Shown: positions 27,454 to 36,084 of the stretch, in pieces | Layout of the letters: each line of letters begins with the position of its first letter | Numbering within the stretch: position 1 is the stretch's first letter | Source of the DNA: an uncultured Methanobrevibacter sp. | GTDB lineage: Archaea; Methanobacteriota; Methanobacteria; Methanobacteriales; Methanobacteriaceae | Direction of reading: 5' to 3' | Assembly (NCBI RefSeq): GCF_902770715.1 | Contig: NZ_CACXTS010000004.1 | Location: 1-64,000 of the forward strand | DNA length: 64,000 nucleotides | Position numbers and translations under genes: made by a program | Notes under the pieces: generated by a model | Told to the model about the DNA's origin: nothing | Database searches by the model: none | What the model saw: only the letters and a program-made list of their open reading frames with translations

Positions 27454-28887
27454 ATGAGGTATATTAATAAAACTGATTTACTGATTGTTGCAGAAAACTC
27501 CGGAAATATCATGATTGGGATTGGAGCAATGTGTTTAATCCCCCTAATATTTGATTTTATTTATTTTGAGTTTGATATTATCAGTTTTTTACTTCCGGCT
27601 GCCTTTTCAATGGGCCTGGGATTCTTCTTTTCAAAACATTTTGAAAAAGTGAAAAGCAATAAAGTACGCCTTAAACATGGTATGATTCTTTCAGCCTTTG
27701 CATGGCTATGGGCAAGCATTATGGGAGGGCTTGTATTTACCCTAGCAACAAATATGCCAATTATTGATGCTGTTTTTGAAAGCATGTCTGCCCTAACAGG
27801 AAGTGGGATGACAATGTATCCTGACGTGGAAATATTACCTCATAGCGTATTATTTTTCAGAGCTTTTGAACAATGGGTTGGTGGTTTAGGAGTTGTTGTT
27901 ATGGTAATTACCGTTTTGACAAAACCTGGAACAGTTTCATCAAAATTATACCAATCAGAAGCTCGTGATGAACGTATAAGGCCAAGTGTAAAAACAACAC
28001 TTAAAAGAACATTAGACATTTACGCCATTTATACAATAGCTGGAATTGCCCTATACATGCTTGCGGGACTGCCTGCTTTTGATTCCATCTGCAATACACT
28101 GAGCATTATTTCAACAGGCGGTATGAGCATCAAGAATGCTAATATGGGCTTTTATCATGACGACGTAATTTACTTCATTTCAATAATTTTAATGATATTG
28201 GGAGCTACAAGCTTTTTAGTCCACTATAAAGTTATTAAAACAAGAGGAAAATCATTGCTTGAAGATCTGCAATTCAAAATCATAATCTGCGTAATAGCGC
28301 TGGTTACATTAATGCTCTATTACCTATCCAACATAGTCCCAATGGATTTATTGTTTACCGTCGTCTCAGCAATTACAACAACCGGAGCAAATGTGGCATC
28401 ACCAGCAACCATGGCCAGCTGGCCGCCATTTGTAATAATCTGTTTGATGTGCCTGATATTGACCGGAGGTTCGAACGGATCTACCGTAGGTGCAATAAAA
28501 CTTGTTAGGATGATTACCTTCTTCAAGGGAATCTACAGACACATCAGGGAAGTCCTATCCCCAGAAGGCAGAGTCGTTCCGATAAAATTACATGGAAACA
28601 CAATACCCGAAAAGGCAATATCCCAATCAGGAAACTTCATTACCCTTTATATGATGTTTATTATGTTTACTTGGGCTTTATTCTGTTTATTTGGATACGA
28701 TCCATTCAGAAGCCTATTTGCAGTAATGTCACTTCAGGGAAATAACGGTTTAGAACTCGGAATCATAAACAGCGCATTGCATCCGGCGCTTAAAGTAGTG
28801 AGTATGTTCAATATGTGGACTGGAAGGATTGAAATATATCCTGTATTGATTACATTAAGAGCATTTTTTGAAATTTTTAAAAGATAA
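27454..28887 (+). CDS. trkH: TrkH-type potassium uptake membrane subunit
   Basis: A 477 aa K+ transporter with repeated helix-pore-helix units. Pore loops include FESMSALTGSGMTMYPD (about residues 108-124), TLSIISTGGMSIKN (about 216), TVVSAITTTGANVASP (about 304) and MSLQGNNGLELG (about 428). It forms the ion pathway and works with the TrkA protein encoded 52 bases downstream. Full length for the family. No ribosome binding site is visible; the TATA box is about 33 bases upstream. Confidence 0.93.
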   Translation: MRYINKTDLLIVAENSGNIMIGIGAMCLIPLIFDFIYFEFDIISFLLPAAFSMGLGFFFSKHFEKVKSNKVRLKHGMILSAFAWLWASIMGGLVFTLATNMPIIDAVFESMSALTGSGMTMYPDVEILPHSVLFFRAFEQWVGGLGVVVMVITVLTKPGTVSSKLYQSEARDERIRPSVKTTLKRTLDIYAIYTIAGIALYMLAGLPAFDSICNTLSIISTGGMSIKNANMGFYHDDVIYFISIILMILGATSFLVHYKVIKTRGKSLLEDLQFKIIICVIALVTLMLYYLSNIVPMDLLFTVVSAITTTGANVASPATMASWPPFVIICLMCLILTGGSNGSTVGAIKLVRMITFFKGIYRHIREVLSPEGRVVPIKLHGNTIPEKAISQSGNFITLYMMFIMFTWALFCLFGYDPFRSLFAVMSLQGNNGLELGIINSALHPALKVVSMFNMWTGRIEIYPVLITLRAFFEIFKR

Positions 28888-28939
28888 CTTTATAACATAT
28901 GAAAATAAACAATGATTATTCATTATTAAAGGTGGTTAT

Positions 28940-29593
28940 ATGGATTATGTAATTATCATGGGAGGAGGTCGTGTTGGACTTGCTCTTGCAAATTTATTAA
29001 TAGATGAGGGATACGACATTGCCCTTATTGAAAGTGATGAAGCATTAAGTAATGAGGTCGCAGCGGAACTTGACGCACTGGTAGTTAACGGAAATGGTAC
29101 CAGTTCCAAATTGCTTGAAGAGATAAATATCGAAGATGCGAAATACTTCATTGCAACAACCGGAAGCGATGAAGCAAACTTGCTTTCATGCATTTTAGTC
29201 AGAAAGTATGATGTTCCACACATCATTGCCCGTGTAAGTAATCCTGACCATGAAGAAGCATTTAAAGAAGTTGGAATTGAAAGGGTAATCAGCCCAGAAA
29301 GGGCGGCTGCCGCACAATTAATGAAAGTGGTAACAAGACCCAAAGCAGAAGAATTAATGACTCTTGGTAAAGGGGATGCCGAAATAATGGACATGACCTT
29401 AACCAACGACAAAGTAGTTGGCAAACGCTTCAAAGAGGTCTCACCAACAAAAGATTTTATTATTATAGCTACTTATCAAAATGGAAAATTAGTAATTCCA
29501 CAGCCAGACAATACCATTAGCCGTGGAGAAAAAGTTACCCTCCTTGTAAAAAGTGGTAAATTTGATAAAGTATCTAAAAACTTAGTGAAATAA
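28940..29593 (+). CDS. trkA: TrkA, NAD-binding regulatory subunit of K+ uptake
   Basis: A 217 aa cytoplasmic protein with an RCK_N domain (MGGGRVGLALANLL, residues 7-20, and conserved acidic ALIESDE) and an RCK_C domain (about 135-217). It binds NAD(H) or ATP/ADP and gates TrkH. The start is preceded by AAGGTGG. It ends immediately before the stop of the convergent MBL gene, with no intervening base. Confidence 0.93.
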   Translation: MDYVIIMGGGRVGLALANLLIDEGYDIALIESDEALSNEVAAELDALVVNGNGTSSKLLEEINIEDAKYFIATTGSDEANLLSCILVRKYDVPHIIARVSNPDHEEAFKEVGIERVISPERAAAAQLMKVVTRPKAEELMTLGKGDAEIMDMTLTNDKVVGKRFKEVSPTKDFIIIATYQNGKLVIPQPDNTISRGEKVTLLVKSGKFDKVSKNLVK

Positions 29594-30199
29594 TTATAAA
29601 AAGGAATAAGACAATTTAATATGGTCTTTTCCATTTTTTTCCACTATTGGACCGTGGCCGGGATATATATTTACAACATCCAATTTTGTTAATTTTTCAA
29701 CACTACTTTTCATGTCGTTGTAATCTCCGCCGATGTCCATTCTACCAACACCACCACCAGCAAAGATAGTGTCTCCGCTGATTAAGTTTTCACCATCCCA
29801 TAAACAGATTCCGCCACTGGTATGGCCTGGAGTGTGGATGACTTCAAAATCACCAATCTTATCTCCATCTTCAAGCTCCACATCCACTCTTGAATTATCA
29901 GCTTCATCGAAAGCGGATAGTGAAGTACCCAAAGTATCCTTATTCCTAATTGAGATTGCATCTAACTTATGAACGGCTATTTTTGCATTCGGGAAGAAAT
30001 GATTGCCACCAATGTGGTCAAAATGACAATGGGTATTGACTATCATTTCAATATTTTCCGGTTCAACACCATTTTCACGCAATTTGGAGAATAGATATTC
30101 CTTATTTTGACCTGCACCGGTATCAACTAAAACATTATCATTGATTAGATAACAATTAGAATCATAATTAAATCCCATAATAAAAACAATATCTGACAT
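29594..30199 (-). CDS. MBL-fold metallo-hydrolase (glyoxalase II-like)
   Basis: A 201 aa metallo-beta-lactamase-fold protein. The metal motif is THCHFDHIGG (about residues 60-69), with further ligands in HTPGHTSGGICLW, SGDTIFAGG and YPGHGPI. It resembles hydroxyacylglutathione hydrolase-like proteins; methanogens of this group lack glutathione, so the thioester substrate is probably different. The stop abuts the trkA stop. Confidence 0.87.
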   Translation of the reverse strand: MSDIVFIMGFNYDSNCYLINDNVLVDTGAGQNKEYLFSKLRENGVEPENIEMIVNTHCHFDHIGGNHFFPNAKIAVHKLDAISIRNKDTLGTSLSAFDEADNSRVDVELEDGDKIGDFEVIHTPGHTSGGICLWDGENLISGDTIFAGGGVGRMDIGGDYNDMKSSVEKLTKLDVVNIYPGHGPIVEKNGKDHIKLSYSFL

Positions 30200-30259
30200 G
30201 GAATAATAATATCTAGATAAAAGTAATTAAAATTTTTGAAAAAAAGTTTTGAAGAAAAG

Positions 30260-30407
30260 TGGGGTCACAGGGATTTGAACCCCGATCCTGGGATTTCTCT
30301 TGCCTCAGTACTCCAATTGTTCATCACAACAGGTACTGCTCAGTTACGCGTATATTTCTTCAAAGACAACTGGAGTCCCAGATGATGCCAGGTTACACCA
30401 TAACCCC
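30260..30407 (-). tRNA. tRNA-Trp (CCA) with a 75-base intron
   Basis: Exon 1 is 30407-30370 and exon 2 is 30294-30260. The acceptor GGGGTTA pairs with TGACCCC, the anticodon stem is TGGGA/TCCCA, the anticodon is CCA and the T-stem is CGGGG/CCCTG. The intron (30369-30295) sits at the canonical 37/38 position; the expected bulge-helix-bulge is imperfect but visible. The intron contains box C/D-like elements (GTGATGA and two CTGA). CCA is not encoded. Confidence 0.9.
30295..30369 (-). ncRNA. Box C/D-like guide RNA within the tRNA-Trp intron
   Basis: The order is a degenerate C box (TTGAAGA), CTGA (D'), GTGATGA (C') and CTGA (D). The guide before the D box pairs over ten bases (one G-U) with the exon sequence ACTCCAGTTG. 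The fifth base from the D box pairs with C34, the position predicted for 2'-O-methylation. Euryarchaeal tRNA-Trp introns are known to guide this modification. No target could be assigned to the D' guide. Confidence 0.65.
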
Positions 30408-30457
30408 ATATAACATACAATAATAAGTTTAATTTTAATAATATATAAATATTACCA

Positions 30458-30868
30458 TTATTCAAATTTCATTTGTTTATCGATGCCTGCTATTTCATCG
30501 ATTTCAAGGCCTTTTTCTAAAGCGTAATCCTTTTCAACCTTATAATTTCCATTTCTGGTGCGGGGAGTTTTGTCAGGCTCTAAAAAAAGCCATTTTGTGT
30601 ATTTGAATCTAACTCCAATATATGGCTTGGCACCGAAAATCTTTGAAAATTCACATAATGCCTCAATTTGAGGTGCTTCAATGTAGACTTTGTCTTTTGT
30701 AGTTGTTTTAACCTCAATAGCCAAATATAATTTACCATTTCCTGCAACAACATCCGGTAAAGGATTTTTAGTAGCTCCTCCAGATGCTGGAGCCCTCATT
30801 GCCGCAAAATTCCTTTCCCATAATTTATGAACCAAATCCCTTTCTTCAGCAGATCCCTTTTTAGCCAT
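30458..30868 (-). CDS. hjc: Archaeal Holliday junction resolvase
   Basis: A 136 aa Hjc nuclease. The catalytic residues are visible as the Glu of GSAEERDLV (about residues 5-13), the Asp of LPDVVAGNGK and the E-x-K of AIEVKTT. RAPASGG carries the conserved serine loop. It cuts four-way DNA junctions during recombination. I start at ATG 30868 (MAKKGS) because the upstream TTG at 30880 lacks a ribosome site. It lies between tRNA genes. Confidence 0.93.
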   Translation of the reverse strand: MAKKGSAEERDLVHKLWERNFAAMRAPASGGATKNPLPDVVAGNGKLYLAIEVKTTTKDKVYIEAPQIEALCEFSKIFGAKPYIGVRFKYTKWLFLEPDKTPRTRNGNYKVEKDYALEKGLEIDEIAGIDKQMKFE

Positions 30869-30989
30869 ATTAACACTCAATTATCTAAAATCTATTTTAT
30901 ATATTTGTAATTTATATCAACTGATATATAATAAAAATGTGAGAGCATTTGAAAAGTAATATGAAAATAAATAAAAAAACAGTTTATAA

Positions 30990-31066
<77 letters not shown>

Positions 31067-31097
31067 ATTGAAAGTGAAATAAAAAAAATTGTTAAAG

Positions 31098-31180
31098 TGC
31101 GGGAGCAGGGATTTGAACCCTGGTAGACCTGCGTCAACAGGTCCTAAGCCTGTCCCCTTTGGCCTCTCGGGCACCCCCGC
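31098..31180 (-). tRNA. tRNA-Leu (TAG)
   Basis: Class II tRNA with a long variable arm. Acceptor GCGGGGG/CTCCCGC, anticodon stem ACAGG/CCTGT, anticodon TAG, discriminator A. CCA is not encoded. Confidence 0.93.
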
Positions 31181-31236
31181 TTAAAAAAACTAAGGATACA
31201 TAGAAACCATTAAAAATCTTAACAAATTTTTTTAAA

Positions 31237-31314
<78 letters not shown>

Positions 31315-31341
31315 ATACATACAATAAAGTTTTAGTTAACA

Positions 31342-31415
31342 TGGGCCCAATGGGGTTCGAACCCATGGCCTTCCGGTTATGAGCCGGACGCTCTACCTGG
31401 CTAAGCTATGGGCCC
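31342..31415 (-). tRNA. tRNA with CAT anticodon (Ile2 or elongator Met)
   Basis: Acceptor GGGCCCA/TGGGCCC, anticodon stem TCCGG/CCGGA, loop CTCATAA. It lacks the A1:U72 pair of the initiator encoded at 63684. The GGGCCC acceptor suggests tRNA-Ile2, which would carry agmatidine at C34, but elongator tRNA-Met cannot be excluded from sequence alone. Confidence 0.85.
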
Positions 31416-31418
31416 TAG

Positions 31419-31491
<73 letters not shown>

Positions 31492-31682
31492 ATATGACAC
31501 CCATCTAACTTAACCAAATAATACCCATGTTTAAAAATCAAAAGACTTTAAACAGTAATTTTAATTATGCACGATATACTATATAAACCTTTTGGTATTT
31601 TCAACATTAAACTAATAAAATCAGTTCTATTAAATAAATTAATCTAACTAATATATAAACTTTAAGAATATATATAAATAAC

Positions 31683-32663
31683 ATGGATTCTAACATATTC
31701 GACTTAATAAAAAAAGCCAATGCTATTACATTAGACAAACATGGAGACCTAATTACACTGGAAAGAGCAGTATTCCTGTCCTGGTGGTGCGACAAAGGAG
31801 ACTGTGCATTTTGTTATATGTCTACTCAAAAAAATAAAATAAGAGATCCAAAAAAAGCCAGGCGTAACGTGAACAACATCTATGCCGAAGCAGAAATGTG
31901 CAGACGTCTTGATTGGAATATCGAATTTTTATCAGGAGGCTATGAATCTTTCACAATACCCGAAATAAAGGAAATTGCAACCACCATCAAAAACATCACA
32001 GGAGATGGCGTTTGGCTAAATACAGGAATTACAGATGAGCTTGAAGAATTCGGTTCAGAAATTAAAGGAATTACCGGTGCCGTTGAAGTGGCAAATCCTG
32101 GAATCCATGAAAAAGTTTGTCCATCAAAGAAACTGGATGACATAAGCAATATGTTAGATGTAGCTAATGATTTAGGATTTAAAAAAGCAATAACCATAAT
32201 TCTAGGACTTGGAGAAACATTGGATGATGTTGACTACATTATAGATTATATTAAAGATCATAATATTGATAGAGTTATCTTTTACTCATTAAATCCGCAT
32301 AAAGAAACAATATATGCGAATTCTTCACAACCGGCTTCACTTTACTATGCCCAAGTTGTAGCTCAGGTCAGACTAGCTTTTCCGGATATAGAAATCATTT
32401 GCGGCACATGGATTGATAATCTGGCGAATATTGGAATATTGATTTTAAGCGGTGCAAATGGAATAACCAAATTCCCTCTGTTTAAAATGTTTGGAACAAA
32501 ATACGGGAAAAGGGTTGAAGAAGAAGTGAAATGGGCCGGCCGTCAACTCAAGGGAACCTTCACTGACAAAAATATGTTGGGGCCTGAAAAAAGTGAATTT
32601 GACCCTGAACTGGACAAATTCATAAAAAGATACATAAAAGAATCTTTGAAAAACAAGTATTGA
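31683..32663 (+). CDS. Radical SAM protein with a CX4CX2C cluster motif
   Basis: A 326 aa protein with radical SAM features. The cluster motif is C-DKGD-C-AF-C (about residues 36-44), CX4CX2C rather than the common CX3CX2C. Downstream, LSGGYESF is a GGE-like SAM-binding stretch, and LGLGETLDDVDYIIDYI resembles biotin synthase/HmdB-type proteins. It lacks extra cysteine clusters beyond a few scattered residues. The substrate is unknown. A TATA box near 31648-31656 and no ribosome site suggest a leaderless mRNA. It precedes gatB with a weak hairpin and T-tract at about 32668-32705 between them. Confidence 0.82.
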   Translation: MDSNIFDLIKKANAITLDKHGDLITLERAVFLSWWCDKGDCAFCYMSTQKNKIRDPKKARRNVNNIYAEAEMCRRLDWNIEFLSGGYESFTIPEIKEIATTIKNITGDGVWLNTGITDELEEFGSEIKGITGAVEVANPGIHEKVCPSKKLDDISNMLDVANDLGFKKAITIILGLGETLDDVDYIIDYIKDHNIDRVIFYSLNPHKETIYANSSQPASLYYAQVVAQVRLAFPDIEIICGTWIDNLANIGILILSGANGITKFPLFKMFGTKYGKRVEEEVKWAGRQLKGTFTDKNMLGPEKSEFDPELDKFIKRYIKESLKNKY

Positions 32664-32823
32664 ATTTCGTGTGAGTATATATCACCCGACATTTCTTTTT
32701 TTATTTTTAAAAAATTGGCTAAAACCCATATCTAATAATATTTATAAATCAATTAAAACAAATATATAGGTAGTATAAAAATTATCCCATAATGGAGGAA
32801 TTACTATTAGTGACGATGTCGAT

Positions 32824-34176
32824 ATGATGTGTGGACTTGAAATCCACGTACAATTAGAAACTGATTCAAAATTATTCTGTGGTTGTCCTACAAACTATCA
32901 GGACGCACCTGCAAATACAAACATATGTCCAGTTTGTCTTAATCAACCAGGGGCTAAACCACACCCAACTAACAAAAAAGCATTAGAAAATGCATTGATG
33001 ATTGCATTGATGCTCAACTGTGAAATTGATAAAGACGTAATTTACTTTATGAGAAAGCATTATGATTATCCGGACCTTCCTTCAGGATATCAAAGAACTT
33101 CAGTTCCAATTGGAATAAATGGAGAATTAAACGGAATTAGAATAAGAGAAATACACGCTGAAGAAGATCCGGGCCAATACAATCCGGACAGAGGTTATGT
33201 GAATTTCAACCGTTCAGGAATTCCTTTGGTTGAAATCGTTACCGAACCAGACATAAAATCCCCTGAAGAAGCAAGAAATTTCTTAAAAGAGTTAATTCGT
33301 GTTTTACAATATAGTGGAGCAGCCCGTGGGGAAGGAACCATGAGAGCTGACGTTAACATTTCCATTAATGGAGGAAACAGAGTGGAAATGAAAAACATTA
33401 ACTCCATTAAAGGTGCCTACAAAGCATTGAAATTCGAACTTGTAAGACAAAAAAACCTTGAAAAAAGAGGGGTGGAAGTCAAACAAGAAACTCGTGCTTA
33501 CCTAGAATCACAAATGATTACTGTGGGAATGAGGATGAAAGAAGATGCAGACGATTATAGATTCATCACAGATCCTGATTTGCCACCAATGAAAATTTCT
33601 GATGAAACAATCCAAAGAATCCTTGATATCATGCCTGAAGCACCTCACAACAAAGTGAAAAGATTCGTTGCTGATTACGGCATTGATGAGGAATCTGCAA
33701 AAGTTTTAACTTCAGAGTTGGATTTAGCAATTGCTTATGAAGAAGTTGTAAAAGAAGTTGACCCTGTATTTGCAGCCAAATGGATGAAAGATGAACTCAA
33801 AAGAGTTTTATCATACAACAAATTAGATTTTGCTGATAGCGGAATTACTGTTGAAAATTTAGTTGAATTATTTAACATGCTTCAAAACAAAGAGATTACA
33901 ACAAAAGCAGGACAAAGAATCATTGAACAAATGCCAAACAACGACAAATCCCCTAAAGCTATTGCTGAAGAATTAGGATTGCTTGGTGTTGTAAAAGATG
34001 ATGAAGTGCTTGCCGCAGTAAAACAGGCTATTGATGAAAATCCAAAAGCTGTTGAAGATTATTTAGCTGGTCAAAAAGCTTCCATTAACTTCTTAGTAGG
34101 TCAAGTAATGAGAATAACCCGTGGAAAAGCTGATCCTGGAGAAACTGTCAAACTCTTAAAAGAAAACATTGAATAA
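32824..34176 (+). CDS. gatB: Aspartyl/glutamyl-tRNA amidotransferase subunit B
   Basis: At least 450 aa of GatB, which with GatA and GatC converts mischarged Asp-tRNA-Asn to Asn-tRNA-Asn. Signatures are CGLEIHVQLETDSKLFCGC (first 20 residues, partly a zinc site with CPVC further on), YDYPDLPSGYQ and RSGIPLVEIVTEPD. The first ATG is at 32824, but GGAGG lies at 32794-32798, 25 bases away. The only in-frame codon at normal distance is ATT at 32806, which would add MSDDVD. No gatA or gatC is in the window. tRNA-Asn lies nearby at 31419. Confidence 0.95.
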   Translation: MMCGLEIHVQLETDSKLFCGCPTNYQDAPANTNICPVCLNQPGAKPHPTNKKALENALMIALMLNCEIDKDVIYFMRKHYDYPDLPSGYQRTSVPIGINGELNGIRIREIHAEEDPGQYNPDRGYVNFNRSGIPLVEIVTEPDIKSPEEARNFLKELIRVLQYSGAARGEGTMRADVNISINGGNRVEMKNINSIKGAYKALKFELVRQKNLEKRGVEVKQETRAYLESQMITVGMRMKEDADDYRFITDPDLPPMKISDETIQRILDIMPEAPHNKVKRFVADYGIDEESAKVLTSELDLAIAYEEVVKEVDPVFAAKWMKDELKRVLSYNKLDFADSGITVENLVELFNMLQNKEITTKAGQRIIEQMPNNDKSPKAIAEELGLLGVVKDDEVLAAVKQAIDENPKAVEDYLAGQKASINFLVGQVMRITRGKADPGETVKLLKENIE

Positions 34177-34190
34177 AAGGAGGAAACATA

Positions 34191-34994
34191 ATGGGAGAAA
34201 AAAAATCTTATGTAAAAGATTATATGACTAAAAATGTTATTAGTGTTTCCCCCGATACTTCAACTGAAGAAGTCATTGAATTAATGAGAACAAGCCGCCA
34301 CAACAGTTATCCTGTCGTTGAAGACAACAAATTGGTTGGAATGGTTACTGCATTCGATATTGTATCTAAAGAGTGGGCAGATGATGTTAAAGGATTAATG
34401 AGTACTAAATTAGTTGTCGCTAATCAGGAATTGTCAATTAATGACGCCTCCAGAGTGATGTTCAGAAGAGGAATCTCTAGAATGCCAGTTGTCGACGAAT
34501 CAGGACACCTGGTTGGAATTATCACAAATACAGATATGGTCAGATCCCACATTGAAAGGTCAACACCCAACAAGGTAGAATACTTCAAAAAGACTTTAGA
34601 ACAATTATACGGCATTAAAACCACTTTAAGACACATGCGTGTTGATACCCATAAATTACGCCCTACACAAGACAGGGTTTATGCTGACGAGCTTGAAGGC
34701 AGAACCTACGAATTGAAAAGAGGTCTGGCAGAACCTGCAATTGTCGTTAAAACTGGTGACAGATGGATTTTAGTTGATGGGCACCACAGGGCGGTGGCAT
34801 CAGCACAGCAAGGTTACGAGACAGTGGACTCATATGTAATTGACTTAGGGCAAGATATCAGATTAGGTATGGAAAAAACTGCTGATAAAGCCGGAATTAA
34901 AAATTTTGAAGATATTGAAATTATCGATGATGATAAACATCCACTAATAGCACTTACCGAAAGCCTTCAAGAACAAGAAGGTAAAGAGGAATGA
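34191..34994 (+). CDS. CBS-domain protein with ParB-like C-terminal domain
   Basis: A 267 aa protein. Two CBS domains occupy about residues 1-125 (YMTKNVISVSPDTSTEEVIE, then MSTKLVVANQELSINDASR) and would bind adenosyl nucleotides. Residues 145-245 resemble the ParB/sulfiredoxin fold (KRGLAEPAIVVKTGDRWILV, then GHHRAVASAQQGY), as in archaeal ParB-like kinases or nucleases. The job is unknown; sensing nucleotide charge is plausible. An ideal GGAGG lies seven bases before the ATG. It sits 14 bases after gatB and 4 before hisE. Confidence 0.85.
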   Translation: MGEKKSYVKDYMTKNVISVSPDTSTEEVIELMRTSRHNSYPVVEDNKLVGMVTAFDIVSKEWADDVKGLMSTKLVVANQELSINDASRVMFRRGISRMPVVDESGHLVGIITNTDMVRSHIERSTPNKVEYFKKTLEQLYGIKTTLRHMRVDTHKLRPTQDRVYADELEGRTYELKRGLAEPAIVVKTGDRWILVDGHHRAVASAQQGYETVDSYVIDLGQDIRLGMEKTADKAGIKNFEDIEIIDDDKHPLIALTESLQEQEGKEE

Positions 34995-34998
34995 TTAA

Positions 34999-35286
34999 AT
35001 GAGTGATGAAATAATAAGAGAAGTTTATGAAGTCTTGGAATCAAGGAGAGACAACCCTATTGATTCATATACTTCCAACATCATGAAAGACAGCGATAAA
35101 AAAGCTGAAGATAAAATCTTAGAAAAAATCGCAGAAGAGGCAGGAGAAGTACTGATTGCCTCTAAAAACGATGAAAATTTAGTTTACGAAACAGTGGACT
35201 TGATTTTTCACACATTATTGTTACTTGTATATAAAGGAATTGAAATTGACGAAATATTCGATGAGTTCTCTAGAAGAAGAAAATAA
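34999..35286 (+). CDS. hisE: Phosphoribosyl-ATP pyrophosphatase
   Basis: A 95 aa HisE, second step of histidine synthesis, hydrolysing phosphoribosyl-ATP to the monophosphate. The MazG-like metal motif is [13 protein letters not shown] with [16 protein letters not shown]. Full length for the stand-alone archaeal form. It starts four bases after the CBS gene and is the only his gene here, in an operon otherwise for translation and cell-surface functions. Confidence 0.94.
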   Translation: MSDEIIREVYEVLESRRDNPIDSYTSNIMKDSDKKAEDKILEKIAEEAGEVLIASKNDENLVYETVDLIFHTLLLLVYKGIEIDEIFDEFSRRRK

Positions 35287-35307
35287 AAATAAATATAACT
35301 GGTTAAT

Positions 35308-36075
35308 ATGTTCGATACATTCGCTGAAAAAAAATTTCTATTAAAAGAATTAGTTAAACGGGATTTAACTTCAAAATACAAAGATTCAGTATTAGGTATT
35401 CTTTGGAGTTTTTTCAATCCTCTTTTAATTATGTTAGTATTTACAGCAATATTTTCTATGCTGTTTGGTAGAAGTATTGAAAACTATCCAGTTTATTTCT
35501 TATCCGGACGTATAATATTTGACTTTTACAATGCTGGAACAAAAGGCGCAATGAGATCAATTAAAAGAAATCAGAACCTTATTAAAAAGATTTATGTTCC
35601 AAAATATATGTTTTCAGTGAGTACCATATGTTATGAATTCATTAACTTTTTGATTTCATTTGTAATCCTGTTTGGAGTTATGATAATCACAGGAGCATCA
35701 TTCCACTGGACAATAATAGTCTCAATCATACCAATGTTCTTCCTATTATGTTTGGTATTTGGTGTTGGACTGATATTGGCTGTCTGCAACACTTATTTCA
35801 CAGATGTTGGGCATCTATACAATGTATTTACATTGCTATTGATGTATTCTTCAGCATTATTCTACCCGATGGAAATTGTACCTCCACTTGTTCAGAGAAT
35901 ATTTACCTTAAACCCAGTTTATTCCGCAATTTCATGTTTCAGAGAATGCATTAGCTATGGAATATTGCCAAATGCATCCACATTACTTTATTTAGCTGCA
36001 TTTTCACTAACAACACTGGGTATTGGAATAGTCTTATTTAAAATTTATGAAAAGAGATTAGTATTAGAATTATAA
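35308..36075 (+). CDS. ABC-2 type permease for polysaccharide or polyol-phosphate export (TagG/Wzm-like)
   Basis: A 255 aa membrane protein with six helices of the ABC-2 family. The N-terminal amphipathic segment LLKELVKRDLTSKYKDSVLG, then ILWSFFNPLLIMLVF, is characteristic of TagG, Wzm and KpsM exporters. The C-terminal region LFYPMEIVPPLVQRIFTLNPVY is the usual second signature. It would form the channel for a lipid-linked surface polymer, powered by the ATPase encoded nine bases downstream. Confidence 0.9.
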   Translation: MFDTFAEKKFLLKELVKRDLTSKYKDSVLGILWSFFNPLLIMLVFTAIFSMLFGRSIENYPVYFLSGRIIFDFYNAGTKGAMRSIKRNQNLIKKIYVPKYMFSVSTICYEFINFLISFVILFGVMIITGASFHWTIIVSIIPMFFLLCLVFGVGLILAVCNTYFTDVGHLYNVFTLLLMYSSALFYPMEIVPPLVQRIFTLNPVYSAISCFRECISYGILPNASTLLYLAAFSLTTLGIGIVLFKIYEKRLVLEL

Positions 36076-36084
36076 GGTTTTACC

